NCBI RefSeq assembly: GCF_021018805.1 | Contig: NW_026960613.1 | Coordinates: forward strand, 124,001 to 188,000 | Length of the DNA stretch: 64,000 nt | DNA from: Prinia subflava | Lineage: Eukaryota; Chordata; Aves; Passeriformes; Cisticolidae | Direction of reading: 5' to 3' | Part shown: piece by piece, positions 50,683-62,391 of the stretch | Layout of the letters: the number at the start of each line of letters is the position of its first letter | Position numbering within the stretch: position 1 is the stretch's first letter | The notes under the pieces: model-generated | Told to the model about the DNA's origin: nothing | The model's input: the letters and a program-made list of their open reading frames with translations, nothing else | Database searches by the model: none | Program-made: the position numbers and the translations under genes

Positions 50683-51212
50683 TGTTGCGGTGTGCATTTC
50701 CCAGGACGCACAAGGCAGCATTGGGGTGCAACACATTCCCCCAGGGGAAGACTCTTTCTCCCCGCTCAGGAACTTCGATGGTCTCAGCGGTTGCTTTTGA
50801 GGCGCAGAGATGAAGCAGAGGTGAGACGGGTCTTGGGGTAAACTGAGGAGATTTATTAAAGGTACAACTGAAGAATAAAAACTAAAAGCTGAACCCCAAG
50901 GACCAGGAGAACATGTCCTGCCATGGATTTTATACACAGGCAATACAAAGCAAACAACCAATGAGAATGCACTCAGGGAGGAGTCTAAGGCAGGTGATAC
51001 AGAACTAAATCCAATGGGAATAGCAGAAGCAGTGTAATGATATAAAACAGCAAATGATATATCGAGTGAGGGAAGATTGGTAAGGAAGGTTCTAGAAACA
51101 GGCAGGGATACAGAGAATTGACACATAACTGCATGTATAATTTAAATCATAACACACAGATGAAATAAAAAGCTAGCCTGAAAACTCAAAGCAAAAACCC
51201 ACACCACCACAT
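50683..51212 (-). mobile_element. Solo LTR, family D, copy 1, inside ERV1 env
   Basis: The plus-strand text begins TGTTGCGGTGTGCATTTC and ends CACACCACCACA. The flanks TTTCCA and TTCCCA match at five of six positions. It is homologous to 52979-53704, sharing ggtgagacgggtcttggggt. A reversed polyadenylation signal lies near 50850. Confidence 0.82.
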
Positions 51213-51779
51213 TCCCAGATCTGTTTTTTTGGATATTACAATTCTCAACAGTATCATTCTTACCTGTCCACTGTGAGGAATATTCTCCTTCCATCCCTGT
51301 CCAATTGGCATGGGTGCTATTTCCTTCCCACATGTGTTCCCAAATTTTTGTCAGATTGCTGACTAAAGCTCCCCACAGAACTGGATTTTCTTCAGAGGTT
51401 TGTGTTGGCAAACAAGCTGTTTTAGAGGTTACATTCTGTAATCTGCCAAAATCTTGCACTAGCTTTAAGATCACATTTCTCTTCCCAGAGATTAACAACA
51501 TAGTTTCTATTATTGTTATAAATATGCAATTATTTATCATCTTCATTTAGATCTAATAAATAATATCCCCCTAGAAAATCATATCGTATACCTAAAACAA
51601 AAGGATTTATATACAAAAAACCTTCCACAGTGTAATTAATCTTGGTTTTGCTGTGTTTCATGTGTGGTTTCTAGTTTTATCCGTGTGTGATGGACCCAGG
51701 GTTTCATTCCTTCCACCTTAAGTGCCTTGTAGGTTACCAGGAGGACTTGAAAGGGTCCTTGCCACTTTTTTCCAAGGGT

Positions 51780-52760
51780 TCAGAGTTCAAGGTCTTTACA
51801 TATACAAAGTCCCCAGATTGGTATGGGTGAACAGGTGCATGCAAAGCAACTTGTCCTAATAGAGTTATAAACTTGACAGAGTCCAGCTAGAGATTTTCTT
51901 AAAGAAATTAAGTTTAGATTTAAATCTGTTTTTCCCTTTGAATGTATTTCTCTGGGAATGGATGGTGTCTGATACAGACATCTGTACAGCAAGTCATAGG
52001 GACTTACTTTAGTTTTTGACCTTGGCTGAATTCTGACTTGCAAAAGAGCCAGAGTGAGGGCCTGTGGAAATTTTAAGGAAGTTTCTTGACACGTTTTGCT
52101 AACTTGTCATTTCAAAGTCTGATTCATCCTTTCCACTTTCCTACTTGATTGTGGTCACCAAGGTGTGTGTACGTCCCTTTTTATACCTAGAGTTTTGCTC
52201 AGCTGTTGCGCCACATCTGCTATAAAATGTGGGCCTCTATCTGAGGACATCCCAAGTGGTACCTCAAATCTCGGTATGATTTCTTTAGGCATGATTTTTA
52301 CCACTTCCCTAGCTTTATTTTTGTGACAGGGAAAGGCTTCTGGCCATGTGGAAAAAGTATCTACCGATACCAAAAGATACCTATACCTGTTTTGTCTAGG
52401 TAATTCAGAGAAATCTATTTGCCAATAATTCCAGGTGAATTTTCCTGTTTAATTGTTCCAGAAGGTGGCCTTTTCCTATATATGGGACTGTTTTTTAAAC
52501 AAATTGGACATTGCACTAGGATTGATTTTGCTATTTCAGTCATTCCTATTCTGAGTACAGAGCTTTGGAGACTAGATATCATGGACTCAATTTCCCAGTG
52601 GGTTTTGTTGTGTTCTTTTTCCATTATTTTTCTCATTACAGAAGTTGGAACTATAACCTGTTGGCTGTCTGTTACCCACCATCCCTCCTGATTCTTAGTG
52701 GCTTTTAATGTGCTTGCTAAGCACTGATCTTCACTGTCCTAATTAGGCTTAAATTCAGCT
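51780..52760 (-). pseudogene. ERV1 integrase remnant (minus strand)
   Basis: In minus-strand order there are a zinc-binding region (EKEHNKTHW and CPICLKN, about 52550-52625), the first catalytic Asp in QIDFSELP (near 52415), Asp in SSDRGPHF (near 52230), Glu in KVERMN (near 52130), and text leading into a C-terminal domain (51780-52043). Stops and frameshifts separate these pieces. The catalytic residues are still readable, but no continuous frame remains. Confidence 0.85.
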
Positions 52761-52832
52761 GTCAATTTGTCTTTGTGGTACTAACTCTAGGATGCCTTTT
52801 TCAGCTACTCCTCGAGCTGCTTTATCTGCCAA

Positions 52833-55247
52833 TCAGTTTCCCACTATAACATTAGTTTGCCCAGGTTGATGTGCTTTGTAATGCATCACTGCCACCTCTT
52901 TTGGTTTATGAATTTCTTCCAAAAGTTGTAAAATTTCTTCTTTGTATTTAATAGCTGATACTTGAGCTGATAGGAGTCTATTACGGTCCGTGGTTCTGGG
53001 AGGGGGTCCCCGAGCACGCAGCACCTCGGGAAGCAAAACTTCCTCCTGGAGCTCTGACCCTCTCAGCTGTTGCTTCTCAGGGCACAGAGATGACACAGAG
53101 GTGAGACGGGTCTTGGGGTGAAACTGAGGTGGTTTATTGAAGGTGTACCAGATGCCCAAGACGCTGAGCAGGGGTCAGACAGTGGGTTTTATGAGGGGGT
53201 GGTGCAAAACAGACAACCCATGAGGGCACAGCTAGGGAGGGGTCCAAGGCAGGGTTTACATCTTACAAACTTATCAGGGGGGAACAGGGGAGGGGAGTGA
53301 TACACAGCGACAAATAGGACATTGAGTAACTAAAGATTGATAAGGAAGGTTCTGGGGAGAGGGATAGGAATACAAGGGATTGACATTTGGGAAAGGGGGA
53401 GGTTAGGGAGAAGATAGGCACCTGGGGGCCAATAGGAGAGTTTCTAAGGAGTGGCTAGTTAATAAGTAAAAGGGATGGACATATAACCGATTGAATAGCA
53501 ATTAGGGTACGAGTAAAAATATAATACAAGCTGATACAAATAAAGACAGGCACCATTATAGGGAATGGGGGAGGATATGCTTAGGGAAGACATACAGCAA
53601 ATCTTAAAGCATAACCATAATTTCAAGCAAACCCCTTATGATTGCTAACTCACACATAAAACAGAAGGCTAGCCAAGAACCTAAAGCAAAAGCACACTGT
53701 AACAGGAGTCCTCCTTCCTTCCATATAGCTCCATGGCCAAGAATTACACCAAATGCATACCTAGAATCAGTCTAAATATTCACCCTTTTGCCCGCTGTCA
53801 AATGCAACGCTTGTTTTAGTGCTTTTGTTTCTGCCTTTTGTGTTGACGTCTTAATTGGTAAAGATCAAGATTCCAATACTTCAGTAGTGGTTACCACTGC
53901 ATGTCCTGCTATCCGTTTTCCATCCTTCATGAAATTGCTCCCATCTGTGAATAATTCTAAATCAGGATTCTCTATTGGATCATCTCTCAAATCAGTTCTG
54001 CTGGAGTATACCTGTTCGATAGTTTGGAGACAATAATGTGCCAGGGCTCCCTCATCCACTACCTTTGGATTGAAGAACACAGCTGGATTCATGGCTGCTG
54101 TCTTCTGTTCCACATAATCCTGCTCCAAAAGCACAACTTGGTATTTGAGCATCCTGCTGGGGGACAGCCAATATCCCCCCTTTCACTCTTAATACAGATA
54201 TCACAATGTGAGGGACAAAAACAGTAATGTGCTGTGCAGTAGTGAGCTTCCTGGCCTCTTAGATCAGTAGAGCAGTTGCAGCAACTGCTCACAAACATCC
54301 TAGCCATCCTTTGCTCACATCCAGCTGTTTGGAGAAATAGCCCACAGGTCTCCTCCAGGTTCCCAACTTCTGCATCAGGACTCCCAGGACTAAATATTGC
54401 CTCTAATGTACAAAGAGTCCAAAGGTCTTGGTTAAGTCAGGAAGCCCTAATGCAAGTGCTGTCATTAATGCCTTTTTCAATTCCCAGAAGGCAGTTTGGC
54501 ACTCGGGAGTCCACACCAATTGTCCTTCCTTTGTTTGTTTTAGGGCTTCAAAGATGGGCTTCACTAAAAGTCCATAGTTTAATATCCACAACTGGCACCA
54601 CCTAATCATTCCCAGAAAGCCTCGTAATTCTCAGATGTTCTGTGGTTCTGGAGTTTGTCAGATGGCTCCTTTCTGTCAAGGCCAAGAATTCTCTGCCCTC
54701 GAGTGATTTCAAAGCCCAAATAGTTCACAGTTGTCTTTCCTATTTGAGCTTTTCTTTCTTACTCTGTAACCATTCTGTCCCAGAAAGTTCAACAGACTTT
54801 TGGTCATTTGTAGGCACTGGTTTTGGGTCTCTGCTGCCAGCAGAATGTCATCCACATACTGTAAAACTGCTCCTTCGGTGTTATTTTTCTTCCATTGTCC
54901 TAATTCTTTTGCTAGTTGATTTCCAAATATTGTGGGACTATTTTTAAAACCCTGCGATAGGATGGTCCAGTTTAACTGAACTTTGCATCCAGAAGTGGGA
55001 CTTTCCCATTCAAAAGCAAATTATTGCTTGCCTATTTTCCTCCAAGGGTATGCAGAAAAAAAGCATCCTTAAGATAAATCACTGTAAACCATTTATATTC
55101 CCTTTTAGTGCTGTCAAAAGTGTGTATGGATTAGCTACTACTGGATGAATATCTGGTACTATTTTATTAATGGCCCTTAAATCTTGTACTAACCTATGTA
55201 TTCCTGTAGTGGTTTCACATTCGCCAATTTCTGTTTCCAAAAATTAG
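52833..55247 (-). pseudogene. ERV1 RT and RNase H remnant (minus strand), 3' part
   Basis: RT continues from the LTR junction at about 55247: the text encoding [17 protein letters not shown] lies near 55160-55200, SQGFKNSPTIFGNQL near 54930, and the catalytic YVDD at 54847-54858. The thumb and connection region covers 54403-54609. RNase H (LFTDGSNFMKDGKRIAG) is at 53865-54152 and is interrupted by the family D LTR before its C-terminal part (52833-52978). Several stops and frameshifts are present. Confidence 0.85.
52979..53704 (-). mobile_element. Solo LTR, family D, copy 2, inside ERV1 RNase H
   Basis: A perfect 6-bp duplication GGAGTC flanks the element (52973-52978 and 53705-53710). The minus strand begins TGTTACAGTGTGC and ends ACCGTAATA, where copy 1 ends CGCAACA, so the CA terminus has probably mutated. 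It is 726 bp. Confidence 0.9.
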
Positions 55248-55250
55248 TGT

Positions 55251-56732
55251 TGTGGTTTAAGTGTCTACTAGAATTATTTACTTTCTTTTTCTGCTGTGAG
55301 ACAGGATTAGGAGAAAAGCAAAACAGGCTCAAAACTTAAAAGGTATAAAGACAGGTTTATTAACAAAACTACAAGAAAGAAAAAATTAATAAAAATCAGA
55401 ATGACATCTTCAAAACACTTCTCCTCCCCCCTACAACTGTTCACTTTCCCACTGACAACATAAAGAGACAAAACCTGGGATTTTTTGTCAGTTTTACCAC
55501 TTTAAAATAGTCTTTCATCAGTTCTTAGGGAGAGAAGCCTCTCTTAGAAATCCCATGGAGACATCGCCACAAGAAACAGCTCCTATGTCACGAATCTGCA
55601 GCCGCCCAGAAACTCTGCAAACCATGAAGTCCCTGCCATTTGGCAGCCTTCCCACAGCTGCACTCATAGGCATATCAGCTTATTTGGGTACAGTTTAAGG
55701 ATGACTGTTCTAGTATAAAACAAAGGTTCTCTTCATCTATCTCTAAAATCATCTTTGTCTCAAGAAACAGAGGTCTTCTTTTTCCCTGGGGGCAGAGGGC
55801 TTCATATCTCTCATCTCTACCTCTGTTCAAAATTCTCCATTAGATTACAACTACATCAGTCCATGGCTGACTAGAACTTTGCATCCCCCCAAAAAGCATT
55901 CTAGAAGTTACAGGGATATTTTAGTCTGTTCTCCGTGGCCTCACAAGAGAAGTCCAGCTCAAACTAGGCAAGTTCTCAATCTTCCTCTCACCTACGACTT
56001 TTAGTCACTCTCTCTCTTCACTGACTTCAATCTCATGCTGTGTCTCCATGTCTCACTCTGTCCTTTTCCTTTCACTTGGGGAGAAGGTTAATGTTCTCAG
56101 GTCTCATTTGTGCAGTGCAAGAGTTAATACCTTGCCCAGGTCTCTCCCTCTTGGGCTGCAGCTCACAGTGTTGGATTTCAAAGCCTCACTTATAGGGGGC
56201 CTCAGTAGTATAATGCTGAGCTATTGGAGGGGCCCGGAGAACAGCGTCCGGGATCTCAGCAGCCAGGCAGGCTGATGGACTCTTCCCCAACCCCTCAGTG
56301 TCATCGAGGTGGGCCTGGCCCAGCCCGGGCCCGGAGCCATTCCTGGGGGCCCGGCGGACACCTCTCTCGGCCCAGGTCAGCAGCAAGGCAGGCCTTAGGA
56401 TCGACTGGATGTTAGTAGCCGTGGCCTTCCCTCCCCCCAGTGGCAGCTGCTGGGGCCTCGGGGCCTGGCCAGGCCTGGCCCCACCAGCACAGTGGAGGGG
56501 TGGGGCCTGGCCCAGCCCGCTGCACAGAGCAGGCCAGGCCGGTTGTTACCTGTTCCCAGTCCAGAAGAAAAAAGAAGGCTTATCCCAAGATTTCTCTGAT
56601 TTTAACCCTGTGTGTTCACAGAGGTGTGTCACCTTTCTAATGGCTACAACAGATGTCAGTATTCAAACCTAGTCACTGATTTGGTTTGCTATAACTTCCT
56701 TGGAAAAATCACTTCCTTGCAAAACCAACACA
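55251..56732 (-). mobile_element. LTR family F, copy 2, inside ERV1 RT
   Basis: The plus-strand text starts TGTGGTTTAAGTGTC and ends near CAAAACCAACACA. A reversed promoter/polyadenylation cluster lies near 55345-55365 (ggtataaagacaggtttatt). It is homologous to 26800-28195. It separates the RT N-terminal piece (encoding NTPILPIKK, about 56760-56790) from the rest. I see no clean duplication, so the ends are good to a few bases only. Confidence 0.75.
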
Positions 56733-57256
56733 ATTCCCCATTTTGCTTTTTAATTGGTAGTATTGGTGTGTTTTATTCTGATCCACACTCCTTCAATAAC
56801 CCATATTTATAAAAAAATTCTATGAGCTTTTCCAGCCTCTTCCTTGCCTCCCAATTAATAGGATATTGTTTTTGCCTTACCAGTTTAGCTTCAGGTTTGA
56901 GAGCAATCCTCATTGGTTTTGCCACTTTTGATCGTTTGGGCATTTCAGTTGCCTATACCAACAGGGTCACAGCGTTCTCTACCTTCTATGGGATTTTTTC
57001 CAATTCATTTGACTCCTATAACATAAAAATCCTTGCCGCAATGTTTTTTGATTCTGGTATTTAAATTTGTCTTTCCCCATCCTGTAAATTATTTGAGCAT
57101 GCAATTTTCCCAATATATCTCTCTCCAGCAAGGGGACTGGGCATTAAGGTATATATAGAAACTCATGAGTAATCCATTCTTTCCTAATTTAAATTTCATG
57201 GGTTGTAAAAAGGACCACGTTTTGCTTTTCCCTGTAGCATCAATTACATTTACCAC
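56733..57256 (-). pseudogene. ERV1 RT N-terminus and protease C-terminus (minus strand)
   Basis: The segment next to the family F LTR encodes the start of RT, with one stop before NTPILPIKK. The protease side (57089-57256) retains text typical of a retroviral protease end before RT, with frameshifts. It is cut at 57257 by the family C LTR. Confidence 0.7.
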
Positions 57257-58276
57257 TGTCTCAGTTTGAAACAAATTAGGAGGAAAGGTCTTGAACGTGT
57301 CCTCTAAAGAGAGGTAGGTTTCAACAGCACCTCCCTCACAGGTTCGAAAGGAATTTCTGGGAGGAAAATGAAAAGAAACCCTGTTTATTCAACAAGCAGA
57401 GTGCACACAGGCATGGAAAAGAAAATTAATATTGTTAGATAATAAATCTTCTCATTGTGGAGAAAGATGGTGGATTTTTAGAGTCCTGCTCGGCATCTCC
57501 TGAGGTCTGGAGCTGGAATGCAGCATCCCTGAATCCTTCCCCCCACTGGGCTGTGGCGTGGGGCTCCCGGCAGTGTTCAGGTGTTTCAGACTGAAGCAAA
57601 GCTGAACAGTTCCAGAAGAAGAAGCCACAGTCCTGGGAAAAAAACTTCTTGCCTCAGCTAACAACAACAAAAAAAAAGCTAGTGAAACCAGGGTCTCTAT
57701 ATGGGGTTGGAACAAAAGCAACGTATGGTCGAACCAATGTGATTATAACGTACGTTCTCCTCTTTATTCCCAAAATGGCTGGTTTTATACACTGTCAGAT
57801 AGTTTACAGTTGCAGGTGCATTTCTATTGGCATTCAGCATGAGAAAGAATGCAAACAATCTTAGTTTAAGGCAGGGACCGTGTTTCTACCCTAACTGTCC
57901 TAGCTAAAGCATGCACACACCTTAATTTCTAATTGCGCCACAGGTTTATCTACTACTACATGGGACCAAATCTGAGGCCTAGCAGGCCCAAATCTGAGGC
58001 CCAGTTTGGGATAGCTCAACCTTCATTCCATAACACATCCTGCTCTTGCTACAAGCTAGCTAAAAGCAAAGACACAACTCCCTTTTTTTTCTGCTGCATA
58101 CACAGAACCGAGAGCTGGGGAAAAGCCAAGGGATTTACCTGTGTTTTTGAACACAAGCCATCAAAAGAATTCCACTGCCTCCCCCTCCCCCCCCTTCGAG
58201 CTTAAAGTTACAGGACCCATGTCTGGGCATAAAGCAGACAATAGGAGATACAGTATCATAACATCACCCCAAGACA
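57257..58276 (-). mobile_element. Solo LTR, family C, copy 3, inside ERV1 protease
   Basis: The element begins TGTCTCAGTTTGAAAC and ends CATCACCCCAAGACA, flanked by a perfect 5-bp duplication ACCAC (57252-57256 and 58277-58281). It carries a nested family K LTR at 57683-58053; without this it is about 643 bp, the same as the other family C copies. Confidence 0.92.
57683..58053 (-). mobile_element. Solo LTR, family K, copy 2, nested in family C
   Basis: The element begins TGAAACCAGGGTC and ends CTTGCTACA with a perfect 6-bp duplication AGCTAG (57677-57682 and 58054-58059). On the minus strand TATAAAACC and AATAAAG lie about 20 bases apart near 57763-57790. It is 371 bp, homologous to 49839-50227. 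Confidence 0.93.
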
Positions 58277-58281
58277 ACCAC

Positions 58282-58841
58282 ATTCCTACTAAGTTTCCCT
58301 TTGCATGTATTCTATATGGAATAAGTTGCTCCTGTGTCCACGAAAAATTCCACTTCTTTCCCTAGCCTCAATGTAACCAAGGGATCAGCTGGGGTAGAAT
58401 CCCCCTGTCCCCTTCAATCTTCATCTTCCAATGGTTTAGTCTTTAAGACCGGGTCCAGCTTTCCAGCCTATGGGCATTCTCCCTTCCAATGCCCCTTTTC
58501 CTTGCAGACTGCATACTGGTCTTCCCCTAACCATTGTCAGGGAAACAGTGGGGGACTCCTACTTCCCCTCCCCCTTGTTCCCCCCACCTGACCTCCCCAG
58601 TTGGCTGGTCCCTTAGTACCCTCCACAGGTCCCTTAGCCACCCCCAAAGAGGTTTGTCATGTCTCTTGTTCTCCCTTCTAGCCTGCCATAGCTCTTTTTA
58701 CCTATCCCTGTTGTGATATGCTTTCCATACTTCATCTAACAACTTTCCTAAGTCACATGACTGCTCTCCTTCCAGTTTCTGGAGTTTCTTTCCAGTATCT
58801 GAGGCAGACTGCCCTATAAAGGTAGTTGCTAACTTTCACAA
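58282..58841 (-). pseudogene. ERV1 gag nucleocapsid end and protease N-terminus (minus strand)
   Basis: On the minus strand a zinc-knuckle remnant CKEKGHWKGEC (near 58475-58510) is followed by text leading to the aspartic protease active site DTGA at 58327-58338. The knuckle has lost its first cysteine: the position two residues before the second cysteine reads Tyr. The order gag knuckle to protease to RT supports the gammaretrovirus-like assignment. It is cut at 58842 by the ERVK LTR and at 58281 by the family C LTR. Confidence 0.8.
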
Positions 58842-59157
58842 TGGAGTCAGAGACAGGGATGTGACATACACACACTAAGGATCATGTGGCAACAGCCTCA
58901 TTTATTGTTTGGCAGCCCCTTTTATAGGGTTTTCAAATTTCCTGCGCTTACAGACATGATTAGTCAAGGGTATTAACTCCGCTTAGCTAACCAGACAATG
59001 ATATGGGTGTATTTGTGCTTCACAGGGGTTGGCTGAGGTCTTTTGACTGGGTTTGAATCTGACCTATCCTTGTTGAGTCTACTTTGAGCTAGGCTGGTCG
59101 AGCTGGTATCTGTTAAGCCAAATCATCTATGCAGATATAGTCCAGCTATATCTGTCA
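58842..59157 (-). mobile_element. 3' LTR of the ERVK provirus
   Basis: The plus-strand text begins TGGAGTCAGAGACAGGG and ends ATATCTGTCA. On the minus strand a TATAAAAGG box (near 58920-58930) and AATAAATG (near 58900-58908) are about 20 bases apart. It is 316 bp. Minus-strand upstream sequence is purine-rich (AAGAAGAGGG near 59165), as expected for a polypurine tract. Confidence 0.8.
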
Positions 59158-59748
59158 TAGTACCCTCTTCTTAGTTTAATAAAAAAGCAAAGTGTTCTCT
59201 GTTATCTTACTTGCAAGGGCTCTTTGCAGATAAGATGACAGGACAGCAGGATGACACATATTTTACCTAACTTGACAAGCTTAGGCTCTCTTAGCTAGTG
59301 ATGCATCTCACATATCACTGAAAATGTTATATCTATTCTTAGGAGCTGTCAGGCAGGATTACTAATAATACAAGCTCTCAAATTAGCATGCCACAGGCTT
59401 ATTACTTAAAGTTACAAACTTACAACTTAACTCTATGAACAAGAAACATTTCAACTTTACAACCGTGGAAAAAATCAAATAACAGGGAAAGCAACATGTC
59501 AAGTTCAGGTTTTTGCCTTGAATAAACTTGTTATCTCAAAAAGGTCCCAAATCATTATGTATCAATTGCACAGTCATTTAACTCACTGGTCCGCAATGTC
59601 TGCTGGAGCTTCATCAGGAAGATATTGTCTCTGGTCCCAAGCAGGACACAGAGCAGGATGAACACGCCTGGCAGGTATCCATTGTGTTCGGGTGTCTGTG
59701 GAAACAGAGGCATACCCACGTCCCCATGTAATGAGGTCCCATGGACCT
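59158..59748 (-). pseudogene. ERVK 3' region after integrase (env position), unassigned
   Basis: About 590 bases lie between integrase and the 3' LTR, far too short for a complete env. One short frame (59555-59752) contains a hydrophobic stretch (GVFILLCVLLG). It may be the beginning or end of a deleted env. Confidence 0.4.
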
Positions 59749-60420
59749 TCACACTTGTTTGTGATAGTCTTTTACCATTACTTTAGGTTTAGGTGACTGG
59801 GCATCTCTAGATGACTGCAGTGATAGGAAATTATTTAAGATCACTGGGTTTTGGGATTGTTCTGGTACTGTTGAGTGGTTCAAGGTGTAAACAGCTTTCG
59901 CTACTCTGCTCTGTGGGGTTTCACTACACATCCCTCCCTTTTGTTTATCTAAGATGTAATTTAAAGTGCCATGTGCTCGTTCTATAATGGCCTGTCCAGT
60001 TGCTAAATGGAGCATACCAGTTTGGTGTGATACACCCCAGAGCTGCAGAAATTGTCTAGTCTTTTGTGATGTGTATGCAGGTCCATTATCTGTTTTGATG
60101 TTATGAGGGATACCCAAAGCAGTAAGGCTAATCGCCAATGTGCAATGGCATCCTGACCTTTTTCTCCTGAGTAGACTGATGCCCATATGGCAGAGGAAAA
60201 AGTATCAATCAATACCTGCACATATTATAACTGTCTGAACTTGGGAATATGAGTGACATTAGTCTGCCAGATTTACAAGGCTTTTTAGCTATGGGGATTA
60301 ACTCCCATCTGTGGTGGTGTGGTGTGGCCTTGGCAGTCAGCACAAGTATTGACTATGTTATGAGCCTCTGTGTTCGACAGCAGAAATTGCCTCTGCAGAG
60401 CTAGAACACCTTGATGAAAG
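59749..60420 (-). pseudogene. ERVK integrase remnant
   Basis: The minus strand shows an N-terminal zinc-binding region (HNFFHQ, then CADC) near 60340-60440. The catalytic core has Asp in VLIDTFSSA (near 60210), Asp in KTDNGPAY and Glu in AIIERAHGTL, the latter two separated by 35 residues as in all retroviral integrases. A frameshift lies between the first Asp and the 59749-60186 frame, and a stop precedes the core. Confidence 0.86.
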
Positions 60421-60789
60421 AAATTGTGTGAGGCTTTTGCTTGTGCCAGCATGTCTGGCTGTGCTGCTGTCCAGGCAGAGCTAGCTAGGTGATCTGCTTA
60501 TGTGTTGCCCTCTGTAATAAAACCTGGGAGATTTGTGTGGCTTCTAATGTGTAGAATAGAGTATGGGCAATTTCTTGTCCGTATAGTGTGCCATAAAGTT
60601 TTTAATAGGCCAAATAATTGTGCATTGTCAATTTCTTTCAACAGAGCTCTGTCTAATCTCTGTTATGTCAGCAATGTAGGCAGTCAATGACAATATTTAA
60701 AGGGGTATGGGGAAGCACTGAAAAGCAATAGCTACAGCACATAGCTCTACCAACTAAGGTGACTCATTCTCATGACCCTCCGATGTTTG

Positions 60790-62157
60790 TCATTCGCTTT
60801 TTTGCTTCCATGTCACAATTGCATTTCCGGTTTTCCCAGAACCATCAGTAAACACAGTAATACTTTTTAAGGGTGTGTATCTCTTCAGGGGTTTTAGGGA
60901 TAGTGTAGTGGTTTTACTCATTTGGAGTAATGTATGACTCAGTAAATGATTGCTAATTTGCCCTGAGAAATTTTGTAAGGCACTTTGCACAACAGTGCTG
61001 TTGGCATAATACCACTCAAATTCTTCTTGTGTCACAGGTATGATTTTTGAAGGATCTTTTGCAGTCAACTGTAAACACCTCTGATGACATTTCATCATTA
61101 ACTTGGCAACTGACTCAAAAATGGTAGGGGCTGTTTTTCTAGGTTGGTGAGGTAGGAACAACCATTCTAAAACATGCAAAGGGTCAGACCACTGACTATC
61201 CCAGTGTCCAATAATAGCAGTAGGATGGAAATCAACAATGAGAATAAACACAGTAATACACATTTCTTGGCATATTTGGTGGGTCTGTCTGTTTGTGATG
61301 GCTTGCTCTATCTCAAGAGCAGCCTTTGCCTTCAGGGTTAACTTCCTGGGAGAAGTTAGATCAGGATTACCCTTTAGAAGGTGAAATAACAGTACTAATT
61401 GTGGAGTGGTCAACCCTAGATAGGGTCTGAGCCAGCTGATGGTACCCAAAAGTTTTTGAGCATCATTTAAATTTTGAACTTTTGTTGAGAATTGAATTGT
61501 CTGGGGCTGTATAGTCTGATCCATAATTTTGAGACCAAGGTACTTCCAAGGTGGCTGCTGCTGTACCTTTTCTGGTGCTACTTCCAGCCCAAATGTTTTT
61601 AATGCCTGCAACAGGCTTGGCTGAATCTGTGAGAGTTCTTTTTTGGTTTGGGTTGCTATTAAAATGTCATGCATGTAGTGGTAACACTATGCCCCTGGAA
61701 ACTGTTCTCACTGATGAGAGTGCCTGAGCAACATACCACTGACAAATTGTAGGGCTGTTTTCATACCCTTAGGCAAAACTTTCCATTGATGATGCTCCAC
61801 TGGTGCAGCAGCATTAATAGGAGGCACAGTAAAAGCAAACTTTGGGGTATCATCTGGATGCAGTGGAATAGTAAAGAAAAAATCTTTCAGGTCCACAATT
61901 AGAGTATCCCAGTTGGCAGGAATCATTGTAGGAGATGGCATACCAGGCTGGAGGATGCCCATGCTCTCCATGGCTGAATTGATCTTTCTCAGGTCATAGA
62001 GCAACGTCCATTTACCTGACTTCTTTTTTATAGCAAACACTGGAGTGTTCCAAGGGCTTGTGGATGGCTCTATGTGCCCTTGACCTAGTTGTTCCTGCAC
62101 CGAAGACCTAAGGGCATGTAACTTCTCTTTCTCGAGGGGCCACTGTGGTACCCACAT
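60790..62157 (-). pseudogene. ERVK reverse transcriptase and RNase H start, active site altered
   Basis: Two long minus-strand frames cover RT: 61708-62157 (fingers and palm, starting at [13 protein letters not shown], with [14 protein letters not shown] and LPKGM) and 60790-61674 (palm, thumb, connection and the beginning of RNase H with TVFTDGSGKTG). At the catalytic site the text reads YMHD where retroviruses have YMDD or YVDD, so the first of the paired aspartates is replaced by His. A stop lies just before it (near 61688). The rest of the RT is well preserved, with almost 300 open codons in the second frame. Confidence 0.88.
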
Positions 62158-62172
62158 TGGCTAAATGATAAA

Positions 62173-62302
62173 CTCTCAGGGTTGCTGTTCCCTGAGATTC
62201 TCCTCGGTGTTGCTGTTCCCCGAGGTAATAAGGTTTTCTCTCAGGGTTGCTGTTCCCTGAGACTTTCCTCGGGGTTGCTGTTCCCCAAGGTAATAAGGCT
62301 TT
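62173..62302 (-). repeat. 65-bp tandem duplication forming four stem-loops with the same loop
   Basis: Units begin at 62173 and 62238. Each contains two hairpins with an identical 8-base loop TTGCTGTT (AACAGCAA on the minus strand). The first has stems CTCAGGG and CCCTGAG (perfect, 7 bp, in both units). The second has stems close to CCTCGGGG and CCCCGAGG, with one imperfect pair in each unit. Confidence 0.9.
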
Positions 62303-62391
62303 CTAGCTTCCCTTGCCCAAAAGGTCTCATGCTGGAGCCAGAGAAGACAAGCTGAGTCTGCCAGTGCATGTTTCCAAGGTTGTTTATTCTT

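Larger units (their letters stand above)
48740..51550 (-). pseudogene. ERV1 env-like region, in three pieces
   Basis: Minus-strand readings at 51213-51550, 50530-50682 and 48740-49312 form a series once the two LTR insertions (50683-51212, 49318-50524) are recognised. The first starts with a hydrophobic segment and has several Asn-X-Ser/Thr sites (NLT, NST, NWT), as expected for a surface glycoprotein. It follows integrase directly. I assign env by position and glycosylation pattern, not by a recognised domain. Confidence 0.5.
48389..58841 (-). mobile_element. Minus-strand ERV1 (gammaretrovirus-like) provirus, multiply interrupted
   Basis: Read on the minus strand, the order is gag nucleocapsid end, protease, RT, RNase H, integrase, env-like sequence, then a candidate LTR. 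It is interrupted by LTRs at 57257-58276, 55251-56732, 52979-53704, 50683-51212 and 49318-50524, two of which carry further LTRs. Its gag side is cut at 58842 by an ERVK provirus that continues past the window end. It is related to but distinct from the + strand ERV1 at 2742-7035. Confidence 0.85.

Noticed and set aside
56174..56210. tRNA gene suggested by cctcagtagtataatgctga text
   Set aside because: No complete B box or cloverleaf; the segment is part of a family F LTR.
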